In this document: piece after piece, positions 8,674 to 18,496 of the stretch | Layout of the letters: each line of letters starts with the position of its first letter | How positions within the stretch are numbered: the first letter of the stretch is position 1 | Assembly: GCF_017695975.1 (NCBI RefSeq) | Contig: NZ_JAAORN010000002.1 | Span: 186,001 to 250,000, forward strand | Direction of reading: 5' to 3' | From: Prochlorococcus marinus CUG1417 | Lineage (GTDB): Bacteria > Cyanobacteriota > Cyanobacteriia > PCC-6307 > Cyanobiaceae | DNA length: 64,000 nt | Made by a program: the position numbers and the translations under genes | The notes under the pieces: model-generated | What the model was told of the DNA's origin: nothing | Database searches by the model: none | What the model saw: the letters and a program-made list of their open reading frames with translations, nothing else

Positions 8674-9609
8674 ATGGATAAAAATATTAGAAATTTAATT
8701 ACAGGAGGTTCTGGATTTCTTGGTTCACATCTTGCTAAAAAATTACTAGATAGAGGGGAAGAAGTTATATGTTTAGATAATTTCTTTACAGGAACAAAAA
8801 AAAACATTAAAGAGTTATTCAAATATCAAAATTTTGAGTTTATTAGACATGATGTCACCGAACCAATAAAACTTGAAGTGGACAATATATGGCATTTAGC
8901 ATGTCCTGCTTCACCTATTCATTACCAATATAATCCAATTAAAACCACCAAAACTAGTTTTATTGGCACTTATAATATGCTCGGTTTAGCAAAAAGAGTA
9001 GGGGCCAAAATATTATTAGCAAGCACAAGTGAAGTTTATGGAGACCCAAAAGAACATCCACAAAAAGAATCTTACACAGGATCAGTAAACACAACTGGGA
9101 TAAGAAGCTGTTACGACGAAGGGAAAAGAGTTGCTGAAACTTTATGTGCAGATTATCAAAGAGTTCACGGAGTGGAAGTAAGAATAATGAGAATTTTTAA
9201 TACTTATGGGCCAAATATGAGGTTTGACGACGGAAGAGTAATAAGCAATTTTATAGTTCAGGCATTAAAAGATCAAAAAATAACTCTTTATGGAGATGGA
9301 ACTCAGACTAGATCCTTTTGTTATGTGGACGATTTAATAAATGGGATGATTCTCCTTATGAATAGTAATTATAATCATCCAATTAATATTGGGAATCCTA
9401 ATGAATTTTCAATAAAAGAATTAGCCAATTTGGTAAGAACTTTGATAAATCCAAATTTAGAATTTGAATATAAAAAGCTACCACATGATGATCCAAAACA
9501 AAGACAGCCCTCCATTCAATTAGCCAAAGAATTATTAAATTGGGAACCTGAAATTGAATTAAAAGATGGATTATTAAAAACCATAGATTGGTTCAAAAAT
9601 AATCTGTAG
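8674..9609 (+). CDS. UDP-glucuronate decarboxylase (UDP-xylose synthase)
   Basis: Decarboxylates UDP-glucuronate to UDP-xylose. An extended short-chain dehydrogenase of 311 residues, the normal size of soluble UXS: GGSGFLG at 11-17, the UXS-typical [19 protein letters not shown] at about 73-91, TSEVYGDP near 118-125, and catalytic Y147/K151 in [17 protein letters not shown] and SIQLAKELL are also typical. It stands opposite ugd, whose product it consumes. It is the last gene of the sugar block; lexA lies convergent only 18 bases away. UDP-xylose, or UDP-apiose/arabinose derived from it, would enter lipopolysaccharide or capsule. Confidence 0.9.
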   Translation: MDKNIRNLITGGSGFLGSHLAKKLLDRGEEVICLDNFFTGTKKNIKELFKYQNFEFIRHDVTEPIKLEVDNIWHLACPASPIHYQYNPIKTTKTSFIGTYNMLGLAKRVGAKILLASTSEVYGDPKEHPQKESYTGSVNTTGIRSCYDEGKRVAETLCADYQRVHGVEVRIMRIFNTYGPNMRFDDGRVISNFIVQALKDQKITLYGDGTQTRSFCYVDDLINGMILLMNSNYNHPINIGNPNEFSIKELANLVRTLINPNLEFEYKKLPHDDPKQRQPSIQLAKELLNWEPEIELKDGLLKTIDWFKNNL

Positions 9610-9627
9610 AAATTTTTTTAAAAATTT

Positions 9628-10245
9628 TTAAACTTTTCTCCATACGGCTAATAGTTTTCCCTGGAAGACTACTTCATCTAAATTTAATTCAATTGGTTCA
9701 TATGATGTATTTGCAGCTTCTAAAAATATTTTATTCCCTCTCTTAACAAAGTATTTCAAAGTTGTACCTAAACCTGGTACGAGAGCACTTACAATCATTC
9801 CATTTCTAAGGGAATAAGAATCTTTAATTGGTTCCATCAACACCATATCTCCATCTGCAATACAAGCATCAATCATTGAATCTCCATTCACTGTAAGAGC
9901 AAAAACATTTTTATTTTTCAAGACATCAGAAATGTCTAAATTTTCTTGAACATCAGAATAAGTTTCAATTAAACCTCCAGCTGCGACTGATCCCATAATT
10001 GGCACTCCTTCTATAATTTCATCAACTATTTGCATTGTTCTTGCTTTACCTTCTTGCCATGAAATATATCCTTTTTCTTGTAAATGTTTTAAGCGACTTT
10101 GAATTGGGGCAGGAGATTTTAATCCCATAGCTTGCATCATCTGCCTGATAGATGGGCTATGTTGAAATTCTTTCATATAATCTTTTATCCATCCATAAAG
10201 CTCATTTTGAGCCGGGGTAAGACTATCCTCCGAAAAAGTTTCCAT
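9628..10245 (-). CDS. lexA: LexA repressor (SOS regulator)
   Basis: Transcriptional repressor that cleaves itself when RecA filaments form on damaged DNA. The 205 residues have an N-terminal winged helix (about 1-70; PSIRQMMQAMGLKSPAPIQSRL) and a C-terminal S24 protease domain. The scissile A89-G90 (VAAGG), catalytic S123 (GDSMIDA) and K164 (TLKYF) are all present, so it should be cleavage-competent, unlike some cyanobacterial LexA proteins reported to lack these residues. A perfect inverted repeat directly upstream suggests autoregulation. It marks the change from the variable sugar block to housekeeping genes. ATG at 10245 chosen as the first start. Confidence 0.93.
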   Translation of the reverse strand: METFSEDSLTPAQNELYGWIKDYMKEFQHSPSIRQMMQAMGLKSPAPIQSRLKHLQEKGYISWQEGKARTMQIVDEIIEGVPIMGSVAAGGLIETYSDVQENLDISDVLKNKNVFALTVNGDSMIDACIADGDMVLMEPIKDSYSLRNGMIVSALVPGLGTTLKYFVKRGNKIFLEAANTSYEPIELNLDEVVFQGKLLAVWRKV

Positions 10246-10248
10246 GAA

Positions 10249-10272
10249 ACAAATGTACTCTAATACATTTGT
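10249..10272 (-). promoter_or_regulatory. LexA operator, 9-bp perfect inverted repeat
   Basis: ACAAATGTA-ctctaa-TACATTTGT, arms 10249-10257 and 10264-10272, lies three bases upstream of the lexA start. Each half, read on the minus strand with its flanks, gives GTAC-x3-TGT-like cores close to the RGTACNNNDGTWCB consensus known for cyanobacterial LexA boxes. Position and symmetry fit autorepression. Confidence 0.65.
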
Positions 10273-10302
10273 ACCTTTTTATTAAATAGTTCGCAAGTAT
10301 TT

Positions 10303-11229
10303 TTATATCAGTAGGCAAGATAAAAGTGCTTGTTGAGCATGCAATCTATTTTCTGCTTGATCAAAAATTCTATTTCTTTTACTTTCAAAAACCTCATCAG
10401 TTATTTCTTTAGATCTATACGCAGGAAGGCAATGAAGAATGATTGCCTCTTTTTCAGCTTTAGATACTAAATCATTATCAATAGAAAATCCGCTGAAAAT
10501 TTTGTCTTTCTCTTCTTTTTTATCTTCTTGCCCCATAGATGACCAAACATCTGTATAAAGAACGTTCGCACCACAAACAGCCGTATTAGGATCATTAGTA
10601 ATTTTCAATAAGTCCTTATTTTTATATATTTCATATGCTTTTTTGACCACCAGAGAGTTAGGTTCATAACCTCTAGGGCATGCAATTCTAACTTCTACTC
10701 CTAATAATGCCCCACATAAAATAAGAGAATTTGCGACATTATTCCCATCACCTATAAATGTCAAAACTACATCTTTAAAATCGAGAAATTCCTCATGAAT
10801 CGTTAAAAAGTCAGCTAAGGCCTGGCATGGATGCTCTAAATCTGTAAGTGCATTAATAACTGGCTTAGTAGACCACTTTGCATATTCCTCTAAATTTGAA
10901 TGATCAAAAGTTCTAATCGCGATAGCATCACAATATCTACTCAGAACTCTTGCAGTATCCTTAATTGGCTCGCCCCTTCCAATTTGCGATGTTGTTGGAT
11001 CGAGGTCAATAGTAGTTCCACCAAGCCTTGACATGGCAACTTGAAAACTAACTCTTGTGCGTGTTGATGACTTTTCAAATATCAATCCTAAAACTTTATT
11101 TTTAAGATCAACACTTATTTTTTTATTCTTAAAATTATTTGCAAGATCTAAAATATGAAAAACCTCATCAGTTGATAAATCCAAGCTTGATAGGAAATTA
11201 TTATTAGCAAGCTTATTTGGTTTAAGCAT
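10303..11229 (-). CDS. argF: Ornithine carbamoyltransferase
   Basis: Makes citrulline from ornithine and carbamoyl phosphate in arginine synthesis. The 308 residues carry the carbamoyl-phosphate site SSTRTRVSF near 54-62, HPCQALAD in the middle, and the ornithine-loop motif HCLPAYR near the C-terminus, all intact. Length is standard. It reads in the same direction as ftsH with a 28-base gap to the ftsH stop, and lexA follows it downstream after about 57 bases that include the LexA operator. ATG at 11229 is the only sensible start. Confidence 0.95.
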   Translation of the reverse strand: MLKPNKLANNNFLSSLDLSTDEVFHILDLANNFKNKKISVDLKNKVLGLIFEKSSTRTRVSFQVAMSRLGGTTIDLDPTTSQIGRGEPIKDTARVLSRYCDAIAIRTFDHSNLEEYAKWSTKPVINALTDLEHPCQALADFLTIHEEFLDFKDVVLTFIGDGNNVANSLILCGALLGVEVRIACPRGYEPNSLVVKKAYEIYKNKDLLKITNDPNTAVCGANVLYTDVWSSMGQEDKKEEKDKIFSGFSIDNDLVSKAEKEAIILHCLPAYRSKEITDEVFESKRNRIFDQAENRLHAQQALLSCLLI

Positions 11230-11257
11230 GAAAATTTCTAGTAAGATCTAGATTCTA

Positions 11258-13120
11258 CTATGCAGGCATTTTACTCTCTGCTAAGAGAGTTTTAAGATCC
11301 TCCCCTTCTATCACTTCCTCTTGAAGAATTTTTTGAGAAATAGACTCAAGAAGAGGCAAATTGTTCCTCAAAATGTTAAGGGCAGTTTCATGAGCATCAT
11401 CAACTAAATCTCTAACCTCTTTATCAATTGCTTGAGCAGTGGCATCACTAACAGATCTTCTTGGATTATTTCCATTTCCTAAAAACTGACCTCCTCCTTG
11501 TTTATCGTAAGCAAGGGGGCCAAGAATATCACTCATTCCAAATGTACCAACCATTTGTTCCGCTATATCAGTTGCTCTTTGTAAATCGTTTGAAGCTCCA
11601 GTCGTAATTTTTCCAAAGACAACTTCTTCAGCAGATCTCCCTCCAAGAAGTGTAGCTATTTGACCTTTAAGTTCTTCTTTGGAATTCAAAAATCTCTCTT
11701 CAGTTGGTAATTGAAGAGTATAACCAAGCGCACTCATTCCTCTCGGTACAATCGAAATCTTTGCAACTTTTGAGCCTCCAGGCATAAGATGACCAACAAT
11801 TGCATGGCCAACTTCATGATACGCAACGACTTTCTTCTCATCATCTTGTAAAACCCTACTTTTCTTTTCTAAACCAGCAACTACTCTTTCAATAGCTTCA
11901 CTTAAATCTTGTTGTTCAACACTCTTTCTTTTAGCTCTTGCGGCCAATAAAGCAGCTTCGTTTACCATATTGGCTAAGTCAGCTCCTGCGAAACCACTAG
12001 TAGCTTGTGCAATTGATTCTAAATCTATAGATTCAGCAAGTTTGACTTTTTTTGTATAAATTTCAAGAATTGTCTTTCTTCCAGAGAGATCTGGTCTATC
12101 GACTAAAACTTGCCTATCAAATCTCCCTGGTCTCAATAAAGCAGCATCAAGGACTTCTGGCTGGTTTGTCGCCGCTAAAACAATTACTGGCTTATCGGTT
12201 GAAGAAAAACCATCCATTTCAGTAAGTAACTGATTTAGGGTTTGTTCCCTTTCGTCATTACCACCAACTACCCCCATTGACCCAGAACGGCTTTTACCGA
12301 TTGCATCTAATTCGTCAATAAAAATTATACATGGAGCTTTTTTCTTTGCTTGCTCAAATAAATCTCTTACTCTTGCCGCACCTGCACCTACAAAAAGTTC
12401 AACAAATTCAGAACCAGAAATAATAAAGAAAGGAACTTCAGCTTCTCCAGCTACAGCTTTAGAAAGAAGAGTCTTTCCTGTACCTGGAGGTCCAACAAGA
12501 AGTACACCCTTGGGTATGCGAGCTCCTATTTCTGTATATCTTTCTGGTCTCTTTAAAAAATCGACAATTTCGGTTAGTTCGTCTTTTGCTTCATCTACAC
12601 CAGCAACATCAGCAAAAGTAACCTTGGATTCATCGTCTGGGACATAAACCTTAGCTTTACTTTTGGTAAAACTTAAAGCGCCTTGCGCTCCTCCTCCACC
12701 CATACTTCTTCTAGCGAAGAATTGCAAAACAAGTATAAAAATCAAAGGTGGTACAACCCAGCTTAGGATAGTTGAGAAGAAATTAGGCTTCTTGGGAGGG
12801 GCTGCTGCGAATTCCACTCCTTTACTTTCTAATCTTTGAGGAAGGTCCATATCAAAGATTGGAGTTGTTGCCAAGACAGAGGGAGCTCCCTCTTCTGCCC
12901 CATTCAACTCATACCTAATTTGTTCTTGAGTAATATACGCACGCTTAACTTCGCCATCATTTACCTGATCAATAAATAAAGAGTAAGGAACTCTAGGGAT
13001 TTGCATATTTTGATTAGGGAAAAGGCTGCTGAATAATAGTAAGGCACCTACTCCTATCAAAATGATATTTACAATTCCAAACTTTCTATTAGGTTGATTA
13101 TCATCTTGTCTTATTGGCAT
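11258..13120 (-). CDS. ftsH: ATP-dependent zinc metalloprotease FtsH
   Basis: Membrane-anchored AAA+ protease. In photosynthetic bacteria its relatives act in photosystem II repair and quality control of membrane proteins. The 620 residues show a first transmembrane helix near 15-32, a periplasmic/lumenal segment, a second helix near 114-132, Walker A GPPGTGKT near 210-217, Walker [12 protein letters not shown], the second region of homology with [18 protein letters not shown], and the zinc motif HEVGH. I chose the ATG at 13120: a TATAAT at 13143-13148 on this strand would put the transcript start near 13136, leaving no room for a ribosome site before the alternative TTG at 13132. Confidence 0.95.
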   Translation of the reverse strand: MPIRQDDNQPNRKFGIVNIILIGVGALLLFSSLFPNQNMQIPRVPYSLFIDQVNDGEVKRAYITQEQIRYELNGAEEGAPSVLATTPIFDMDLPQRLESKGVEFAAAPPKKPNFFSTILSWVVPPLIFILVLQFFARRSMGGGGAQGALSFTKSKAKVYVPDDESKVTFADVAGVDEAKDELTEIVDFLKRPERYTEIGARIPKGVLLVGPPGTGKTLLSKAVAGEAEVPFFIISGSEFVELFVGAGAARVRDLFEQAKKKAPCIIFIDELDAIGKSRSGSMGVVGGNDEREQTLNQLLTEMDGFSSTDKPVIVLAATNQPEVLDAALLRPGRFDRQVLVDRPDLSGRKTILEIYTKKVKLAESIDLESIAQATSGFAGADLANMVNEAALLAARAKRKSVEQQDLSEAIERVVAGLEKKSRVLQDDEKKVVAYHEVGHAIVGHLMPGGSKVAKISIVPRGMSALGYTLQLPTEERFLNSKEELKGQIATLLGGRSAEEVVFGKITTGASNDLQRATDIAEQMVGTFGMSDILGPLAYDKQGGGQFLGNGNNPRRSVSDATAQAIDKEVRDLVDDAHETALNILRNNLPLLESISQKILQEEVIEGEDLKTLLAESKMPA

Positions 13121-13142
13121 GGTTGTGGGCAATTTTGAACTT

Positions 13143-13148
13143 ATTATA
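13143..13148 (-). promoter_or_regulatory. -10 box of ftsH
   Basis: TATAAT on the minus strand, 23 bases before the chosen ftsH ATG. No clear -35 box, as is common in these genomes. Its position helps to decide the start of ftsH. Confidence 0.5.
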
Positions 13149-13233
13149 AACTAAACGAAGAGATTCCGTATCTGTATTATTTTTTTTGGGTAAGAACCGA
13201 ACGGTACTTTAACCAATTAAAATTAATAAAAAA

Positions 13234-14328
13234 TTAATTTTCAAATGAACTCTTAACGCATATATCATTTCCAACCAAACTAAACTTAGAATCACTTAAA
13301 TTAATAATTTCATGCATTTCTTTAAATTCAAAATCTCCAAAGGGATTCATACTATTTTCTCCGCCTAAAATTTTTGGTGCAATAAAGGTGATAATTTCCT
13401 GAATACAATTGGATTTGATAGCGGCGGTAGCCAAACTAGGGCCACATTCCCACAGCACTTTATTACATCCTCTTTTTGCAAGTATTTTTGAAATTAACTC
13501 TGGATTATCTGATGACACCTTTTCAACTTCCACACATTTTGGAATCCTTGGGAGGTAGCTTTCATTTGCTGTGGAAGAATCATAAATAACTAAAGTTTTT
13601 GCCTTACTACAATCCCAAAGATTAGATTCTGAAGGGAGATCTAAACTTTTTGTGAAAACAACTCGCAAAGGCTCAGGTTCTTTGGAACCTCTAGTGGTCA
13701 ATAATGGGTTATCTCTTCTTAATGTGTTTCCCCCAATTATTATTGCATCAAATTCTGCTCTAAAAGCATGAACTAATGACCTTGATTCATCATTAGAAAT
13801 CCATTTACTTTTCCCATTTTTTAAAGCTATTCTTCCATCTATACTCATTGCCCATTTAAGAACACCAAATGCCTTGTTTGTAGTATTCCTATGAATGAAA
13901 GCCTTATTAAGATTTAAGGATTCTTTTTTACATAATCCTAAGTAAACTTGTATTCCAGCTTCTTTTAAAAGCTTAATACCTTTACCAGAGACTCTTTTAT
14001 CAGGGTCTTTAATAGATATGTATACCTTTTTCAACCCAGAGGATATCACCTTATCTACACATGGAGGTGTTTTACCTTGATGGCAACAAGGTTCAAGATT
14101 CACATACATTGTTCCACCTTTAGCATCTTTTTTTAAATTATCAAAAGCCATTGCCTCTGCATGGGGCATTCCAGTCTTGTAATGAAATCCTTCTGAAATT
14201 AGGTTTCCATTCTTATCGAGTATCACAGCTCCCACTCTAGGATTAGGACTAGTTGTATTTTTGCCCAAAGAAGCTAAAAAGATTGCTCTTTTCATCCATT
14301 TTGTATGGCTTAAATTTTTTTCAGACAT
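13234..14328 (-). CDS. ribD: Bifunctional riboflavin deaminase/reductase RibD
   Basis: Second and third steps of riboflavin synthesis: deamination, then reduction, of the pyrimidine intermediate. The N-terminal cytidine-deaminase-like half has the zinc ligands in HAEA (near 75-80) and PCCHQGKTPPC (near 97-107); the C-terminal half (about 150-364) is the DHFR-like reductase with KWAMSIDGRIA and IIIGGNTLRRDNPLLT. Size is normal. The ATG at 14328 is preferred over a TTG two codons upstream. It follows the DUF3122 gene after about 15 bases, so a small unit 83-residue protein / DUF3122 / ribD is likely. Riboflavin also links to ribF at 19888. Confidence 0.93.
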   Translation of the reverse strand: MSEKNLSHTKWMKRAIFLASLGKNTTSPNPRVGAVILDKNGNLISEGFHYKTGMPHAEAMAFDNLKKDAKGGTMYVNLEPCCHQGKTPPCVDKVISSGLKKVYISIKDPDKRVSGKGIKLLKEAGIQVYLGLCKKESLNLNKAFIHRNTTNKAFGVLKWAMSIDGRIALKNGKSKWISNDESRSLVHAFRAEFDAIIIGGNTLRRDNPLLTTRGSKEPEPLRVVFTKSLDLPSESNLWDCSKAKTLVIYDSSTANESYLPRIPKCVEVEKVSSDNPELISKILAKRGCNKVLWECGPSLATAAIKSNCIQEIITFIAPKILGGENSMNPFGDFEFKEMHEIINLSDSKFSLVGNDICVKSSFEN

Positions 14329-14343
14329 CTCCAAATATCAATT

Positions 14344-14844
14344 TCAGTTTATTGATCTCCATTCTTTAACTACAAAAGGAGGAACAGGTAACTCAGAAAA
14401 AACTCCTGACAAAGATAATCTTAATGGTCTATTTTTATCTAAATTTTTAATCAATTCATCAAGATCAAATTCTGCAGCAGCTTGTCTTCCATCATTTGCT
14501 AATTCAAAATTAAGTAATGTTTTATCATCTAAAAGCCACTCTTTTATCCCAGATTCAACCCTCAAGTTAGTGGGATGATCAATCCTGAGATTTCCTGGGT
14601 ATCCTATCACTCTCAAAATCAATTTATCTTCAAAAAGAGGGGATTTATAAGCTACTAATTGCCAAGTTTCAAAATCCAAGTCCCTTAAAAATTCAGTGCT
14701 GGCATTCATTAATTCCCCATTTATTTCTGTTTCTACAACTTCTGCAGATACTTTTAATGGGTTAAAAATAAAGGATAGTAGTAAAAGTAAAGGTAATATT
14801 CCTTTTAAAAAAATATTTTTATTTGATCTTGTAATTTTCTTCAT
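14344..14844 (-). CDS. DUF3122 family exported protein
   Basis: A 166-residue protein of a cyanobacterial family of unknown function, which I recognise as DUF3122. A basic N-terminus followed by a hydrophobic stretch (GILPLLLLLSFIF, about 15-27) and a possible cleavage site after KVSA near 34 point to export to the periplasm or lumen. The mature part, with FETWQLVAYKSP and VVKEW near the end, has no recognisable catalytic motif. It overlaps the upstream 83-residue gene by 26 bases and precedes ribD by about 15 bases, which suggests co-transcription, not a shared function. Confidence 0.75.
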   Translation of the reverse strand: MKKITRSNKNIFLKGILPLLLLLSFIFNPLKVSAEVVETEINGELMNASTEFLRDLDFETWQLVAYKSPLFEDKLILRVIGYPGNLRIDHPTNLRVESGIKEWLLDDKTLLNFELANDGRQAAAEFDLDELIKNLDKNRPLRLSLSGVFSELPVPPFVVKEWRSIN

Positions 14845-15070
14845 TTTCAGAATCCATCAGGGCATCTAAAGTTACAGCTGTTCTTACAATAGATTGGTAT
14901 CTTTTGATTATTTTACGATTTTTTTCTATAACTCGAGATAAATTCAAAGTGTCTTTTTTAGAATAGCTAGATGTTAAATCGCTAGAATCTTCTTCAATAA
15001 ACTCAAATTCACTATCTTTATTAATTAGAGTTAACAATAAATCATGTAATCTCTTTCTCCTTTCAGACAA
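14819..15070 (-). CDS. Small conserved cyanobacterial-type protein
   Basis: An 83-residue, highly charged, probably cytosolic and helical protein with an acidic middle (EFEFIEEDSSD) and a basic stretch (RVIEKNRKIIKRYQSIV). I do not recognise a family. It begins with TTG at 15070 (frame MSERRKRLHDLL) and overlaps the DUF3122 gene by 26 bases, so the two are probably translationally coupled. A perfect 12-base palindrome lies six bases upstream of its start. No function is proposed. Confidence 0.6.
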   Translation of the reverse strand: MSERRKRLHDLLLTLINKDSEFEFIEEDSSDLTSSYSKKDTLNLSRVIEKNRKIIKRYQSIVRTAVTLDALMDSENEENYKIK

Positions 15071-15075
15071 TTAAT

Positions 15076-15087
15076 TTACTATAGTAA
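15076..15087. promoter_or_regulatory. 12-bp palindrome between divergent genes
   Basis: TTACTATAGTAA is a perfect palindrome in the spacer between the leftward 83-residue gene and rightward cobL. It could be an operator, or simply contain a TATAGT-type -10 box for the leftward gene. Confidence 0.3.
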
Positions 15088-15153
15088 CTCGAATAATAAT
15101 AAGATAATTTAATAAAACATTCAAACAATTAAGTTCCATTTCATTAAATATTG

Positions 15154-16428
15154 ATGACTGAAGTTAATAGAAAAATTCATGTAATTGGGATTAATTCTTA
15201 TAAATTTGAGGATCTATCTTTCAAATTACAAAATTTATTTTTAGAAACAGAAAATATTGCAGTTCCAAATACATATTTTGAACAAATTAAATCATGGAGC
15301 GAAAATGGTTTATTAAAAAAGAAATCATTTTTTTCAAGCAAAAGTAATAACGAACTTCTTAACTGGCTTAGATCTCAAAAAACTGATGTTATTTTAATTT
15401 CCAGAGGAGATCCGCTTTGGTTTGGAATTGGGAGAATATTATTAGAAAATTTTTCAAAAGATGAATTAAGTTTTTACCCTTCAAATACTTGCATTCAATT
15501 AGCATTTAGTAAGTTAAAGATTCCGTGGCAAGATACTGTTAATTTAAGTATGCATGGCAGAGACTCTACCAAGTTAGTTGAAGCTCTTAAAGCAAGGACT
15601 CCAAGCATATCTATTATTACAGATTCAAATAATAATACTTTAGAAATAATCAAAAAAAACTTATCAGAATTAAATCTGATTGACTTCTATGATTTTTGGC
15701 TCTTCGAAGAAATAGGTTTCGACAAAGAAAAGATTAGACAATTAAATCTTAAAGAATCATTTCCCGCTGATATATCAAGTTTGAATATTGTTGTTCTTAC
15801 AAAAACGAAGAAAAATTACTCAAATGATAATCTCCCTCTTTTCGGAATCAGTGACCACATTTTAAAGACTTTTGATGATAGACCAAATTTATTTACTAAA
15901 AGGGAGGTTCGCGTTCAAATCTTGGCTGATTTAGAGCTCCCTAAAAATGGTGTAATCTGGGATGTAGGAGCAGGTTGTGGGTCAATTGGTTTAGAGGCAT
16001 TAAAATTAAGGCCTGATTTAGATTTATTTTGTTTTGATAAAAGGATTGGTTCAAAGTCATTAGTACTAGAAAACTCAAAAAGGCTTTGTGTTAAACCAAA
16101 ATTTATTTTTGAAGAAGACATAAATAATATATTGAATACGAGAAATTTAAGTGCTTTTGAAAAACCTAATAGATTAATAATTGGAGGATGTGATAAAGAG
16201 ACTAAACTTCAAATTATTAAAAAACTGGCTACAGGTATGTGTATTGGAGATATTATCGTTATCCCAATAATTGACGTTCAAACTATTAAAGAATTAAAAG
16301 AGGAATTAGAAGATAAAAATTTTAAAACAAATTTAAATTTAATTCAGACCTATAAAAGCTTAAGTATCTCTGAGGGAATAAGATTAGAACCAAATAATCC
16401 TGTTTTTCTATTAAAAGGGAAAAAATAA
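15154..16428 (+). CDS. cobL: Precorrin-6Y C5,15-methyltransferase (CbiE-CbiT fusion)
   Basis: Methylates C5 and C15 and decarboxylates in corrin (B12-type) synthesis. The 424 residues fuse a CbiE-like tetrapyrrole methylase (about 1-205; VIGINSY at the start, ILISRGDPLWFGIGR near 90) to a CbiT-like SAM methyltransferase (about 220-424) with FTKREVRVQILADLEL and the SAM loop DVGAGCGSIGLEAL. I chose the ATG at 15154 over the TTG one codon earlier. It stands alone between a divergent and a convergent gene. Prochlorococcus makes pseudocobalamin, and cobD at 62789 belongs to the same pathway. Confidence 0.92.
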   Translation: MTEVNRKIHVIGINSYKFEDLSFKLQNLFLETENIAVPNTYFEQIKSWSENGLLKKKSFFSSKSNNELLNWLRSQKTDVILISRGDPLWFGIGRILLENFSKDELSFYPSNTCIQLAFSKLKIPWQDTVNLSMHGRDSTKLVEALKARTPSISIITDSNNNTLEIIKKNLSELNLIDFYDFWLFEEIGFDKEKIRQLNLKESFPADISSLNIVVLTKTKKNYSNDNLPLFGISDHILKTFDDRPNLFTKREVRVQILADLELPKNGVIWDVGAGCGSIGLEALKLRPDLDLFCFDKRIGSKSLVLENSKRLCVKPKFIFEEDINNILNTRNLSAFEKPNRLIIGGCDKETKLQIIKKLATGMCIGDIIVIPIIDVQTIKELKEELEDKNFKTNLNLIQTYKSLSISEGIRLEPNNPVFLLKGKK

Positions 16429-16441
16429 ATTTAAACAAATG

Positions 16442-17350
16442 TTATTTGTTAGGTTTAGCCACATGGGGTAAACCCCAGCCTAGTTTATTTCTTAAAACTT
16501 GGAAAAATTCATGATCTTCAAGTCTAATAAACTTCACTGAGTGTTTACTTTTTCTTATTAAAACCCTATCTTCAGGCCAAACATAACAACCAGCATTTCC
16601 ATCCACAACCATTACAAGTCTTTCAGGTGTTGCGGGAAAAACAGTTACTGGCTCTGAATCATTAAAAACTAATGCTCTTGATGCCAATGAATGAGGAGCT
16701 ATTGGAGTTAATTGCACCACTGGGCAATCAGGTGTAATAACTGGTCCTCCAGCACTTAGAGAATATGCTGTAGATCCAGTTGGAGTAGATAAAATAACTC
16801 CATCAGCTGAAATATCGACAGGAGCATGTCGGCCTATAGAAATCTCAAAATGGCACATACTTGTTAGAGGCTCTCGATGAAGAGCCATTTCATTAAGACA
16901 GAGAGACTCCCATCTCCTCTGATCATTCCTCATTACACTAATAATAAAGCAAGTTCTTTCTTCAATATCCCAATTTCCAGAAATGATTTTATCTATTGCT
17001 TCATCAATATTTGATAAATAAGCTTCTGCAAGAAAACCTAAATGACCAGTATTTATTGTAAGGATTGGTATTTTAGCGGGAGCTGTTTGCCTTGCCGCAG
17101 AAAGCACGGTTCCATCTCCGCCAAGAACAATTGCAAATTCCATTGACGAGTCGAACCCCTCGGGAACACAGTTCTTATATCCCAAAGGACGAACATGTTG
17201 ATCAGGATTAGCAAATCCAACCATTCCACCGGAACTACTAACTCTTACGACTTCATAATTTGATTCTTCCAATTTTTTCTCAACAGAACATGCAGTTTGA
17301 ACGGCAAGTTCTTTCCCATCATTAATTATTAGTCCTGCTTTACGTGACAA
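16442..17350 (-). CDS. nadK: NAD kinase
   Basis: Phosphorylates NAD to NADP. The 302 residues have the hallmark GGDGT at 77-81 and the conserved second motif around [17 protein letters not shown] in the C-terminal half, which together form the NAD/ATP site. Cyanobacteria often carry two NAD kinases; this is one. The frame has a stop immediately upstream of the TTG at 17350, and no ATG precedes the conserved KAGLIIN strand, so a TTG start is forced. It follows pheS by about 70 bases in the same direction. Minor doubt concerns only the exact start. Confidence 0.92.
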   Translation of the reverse strand: MSRKAGLIINDGKELAVQTACSVEKKLEESNYEVVRVSSSGGMVGFANPDQHVRPLGYKNCVPEGFDSSMEFAIVLGGDGTVLSAARQTAPAKIPILTINTGHLGFLAEAYLSNIDEAIDKIISGNWDIEERTCFIISVMRNDQRRWESLCLNEMALHREPLTSMCHFEISIGRHAPVDISADGVILSTPTGSTAYSLSAGGPVITPDCPVVQLTPIAPHSLASRALVFNDSEPVTVFPATPERLVMVVDGNAGCYVWPEDRVLIRKSKHSVKFIRLEDHEFFQVLRNKLGWGLPHVAKPNK

Positions 17351-17420
17351 TCAAAACACTAAAACTATATCTATCTTAGACTAATTAGCTTGACAATCCT
17401 AATTTAAAATTTCAATTCTA

Positions 17421-18428
17421 TTAGAACTGTTCTAAGAATCTAAGATCATTTGTATAAAATTTTCTGATGTCGTCAATTTGGTGTCTTACCATGCAAAATC
17501 TTTCAACTCCTAATCCAGCAGCGAAACCGGTCCATTTCTCGGAATCTATTCCTAATCTTTCTAAGACCTTTGGATCTACCATTCCGCATCCCATTACTTC
17601 TAACCATTTACCTTTCCATTGAACATCTACTTCTGCCGAAGGTTCAGTAAATGGGAAATAACTAGCTCTAAATCTGACAGGAATATCTCCAAAAAAGGTC
17701 TTCAAAAATGTAAGAACAGTTCCTCTTAGATGACTAAAATTAATATCTTGATCTATGCATAAAACCTCAACCTGATTAAATACAGGAGAATGAGTAGCAT
17801 CTACAGCATCTCTTCTATACACTCTTCCAGGGGCAATAATTCTGACTGGAGGAGGATTTTTCTCTAAGAACCTAATCTGAACAGGAGAAGTATGGGTCCT
17901 TAAAAGTCTATTTTCATCTAAATAAAAAGTATCCTGCATATCTCTTGCAGGATGATTTTTGGGTATATTGAGAGATTCAAAATTGTAAAAATCAGTTTCT
18001 ATTTCAGGACCACTTTCAACTGAGTATCCTAAACCACAAAAAATATCTATTATTTCATCTTGAGTTGAAATTAAAGGATGTTTATTTCCAGGAGGGGTTC
18101 CAATTGAAGGGATAGTTACATCAATTTTTTCAGATTTAATCTTTTTGTCTAGGGCTTCAATATTTAGTTGATTTTTTCTATCAGTTATTAATTCTTGCAA
18201 ATTTATCTTTATTTTATTTGCCTTCTGGCCAATAATTGGTCTATCAGTAGCAGATAATTGACCCATTTTTTTCAAGAGAATCGATAATTCGCCTTTTTTT
18301 CCTAACAATGAAACTCTTAATTGATCAAGTTCTTCATGAGTATTAGCATTATTTATATTATTTTTTGCTGTTAGAGAAAGATTATTTAGTTTTTCCTCAA
18401 TTTGACTTAATGATTCAATCTGACTCAC
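17421..18428 (-). CDS. pheS: Phenylalanine-tRNA ligase alpha subunit
   Basis: Catalytic alpha subunit of the class II synthetase that charges tRNA-Phe; works as an alpha2-beta2 enzyme, and no pheT is in the window. An N-terminal coiled coil (about 1-85) precedes the class II core with motif 2 ([20 protein letters not shown]) and motif 3 ([16 protein letters not shown] near the end), both intact. I prefer the GTG at 18428 ([12 protein letters not shown]) as start, giving 335 residues, the usual length; a GTG eight codons upstream at 18452 is possible. It diverges from surE. Confidence 0.94.
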   Translation of the reverse strand: MSQIESLSQIEEKLNNLSLTAKNNINNANTHEELDQLRVSLLGKKGELSILLKKMGQLSATDRPIIGQKANKIKINLQELITDRKNQLNIEALDKKIKSEKIDVTIPSIGTPPGNKHPLISTQDEIIDIFCGLGYSVESGPEIETDFYNFESLNIPKNHPARDMQDTFYLDENRLLRTHTSPVQIRFLEKNPPPVRIIAPGRVYRRDAVDATHSPVFNQVEVLCIDQDINFSHLRGTVLTFLKTFFGDIPVRFRASYFPFTEPSAEVDVQWKGKWLEVMGCGMVDPKVLERLGIDSEKWTGFAAGLGVERFCMVRHQIDDIRKFYTNDLRFLEQF

Positions 18429-18496
18429 TGATATAGTAAAAATAGGTATCACTTTATCTTACTTAAATATCGTCCATAAATAAAATTTATTGATTA

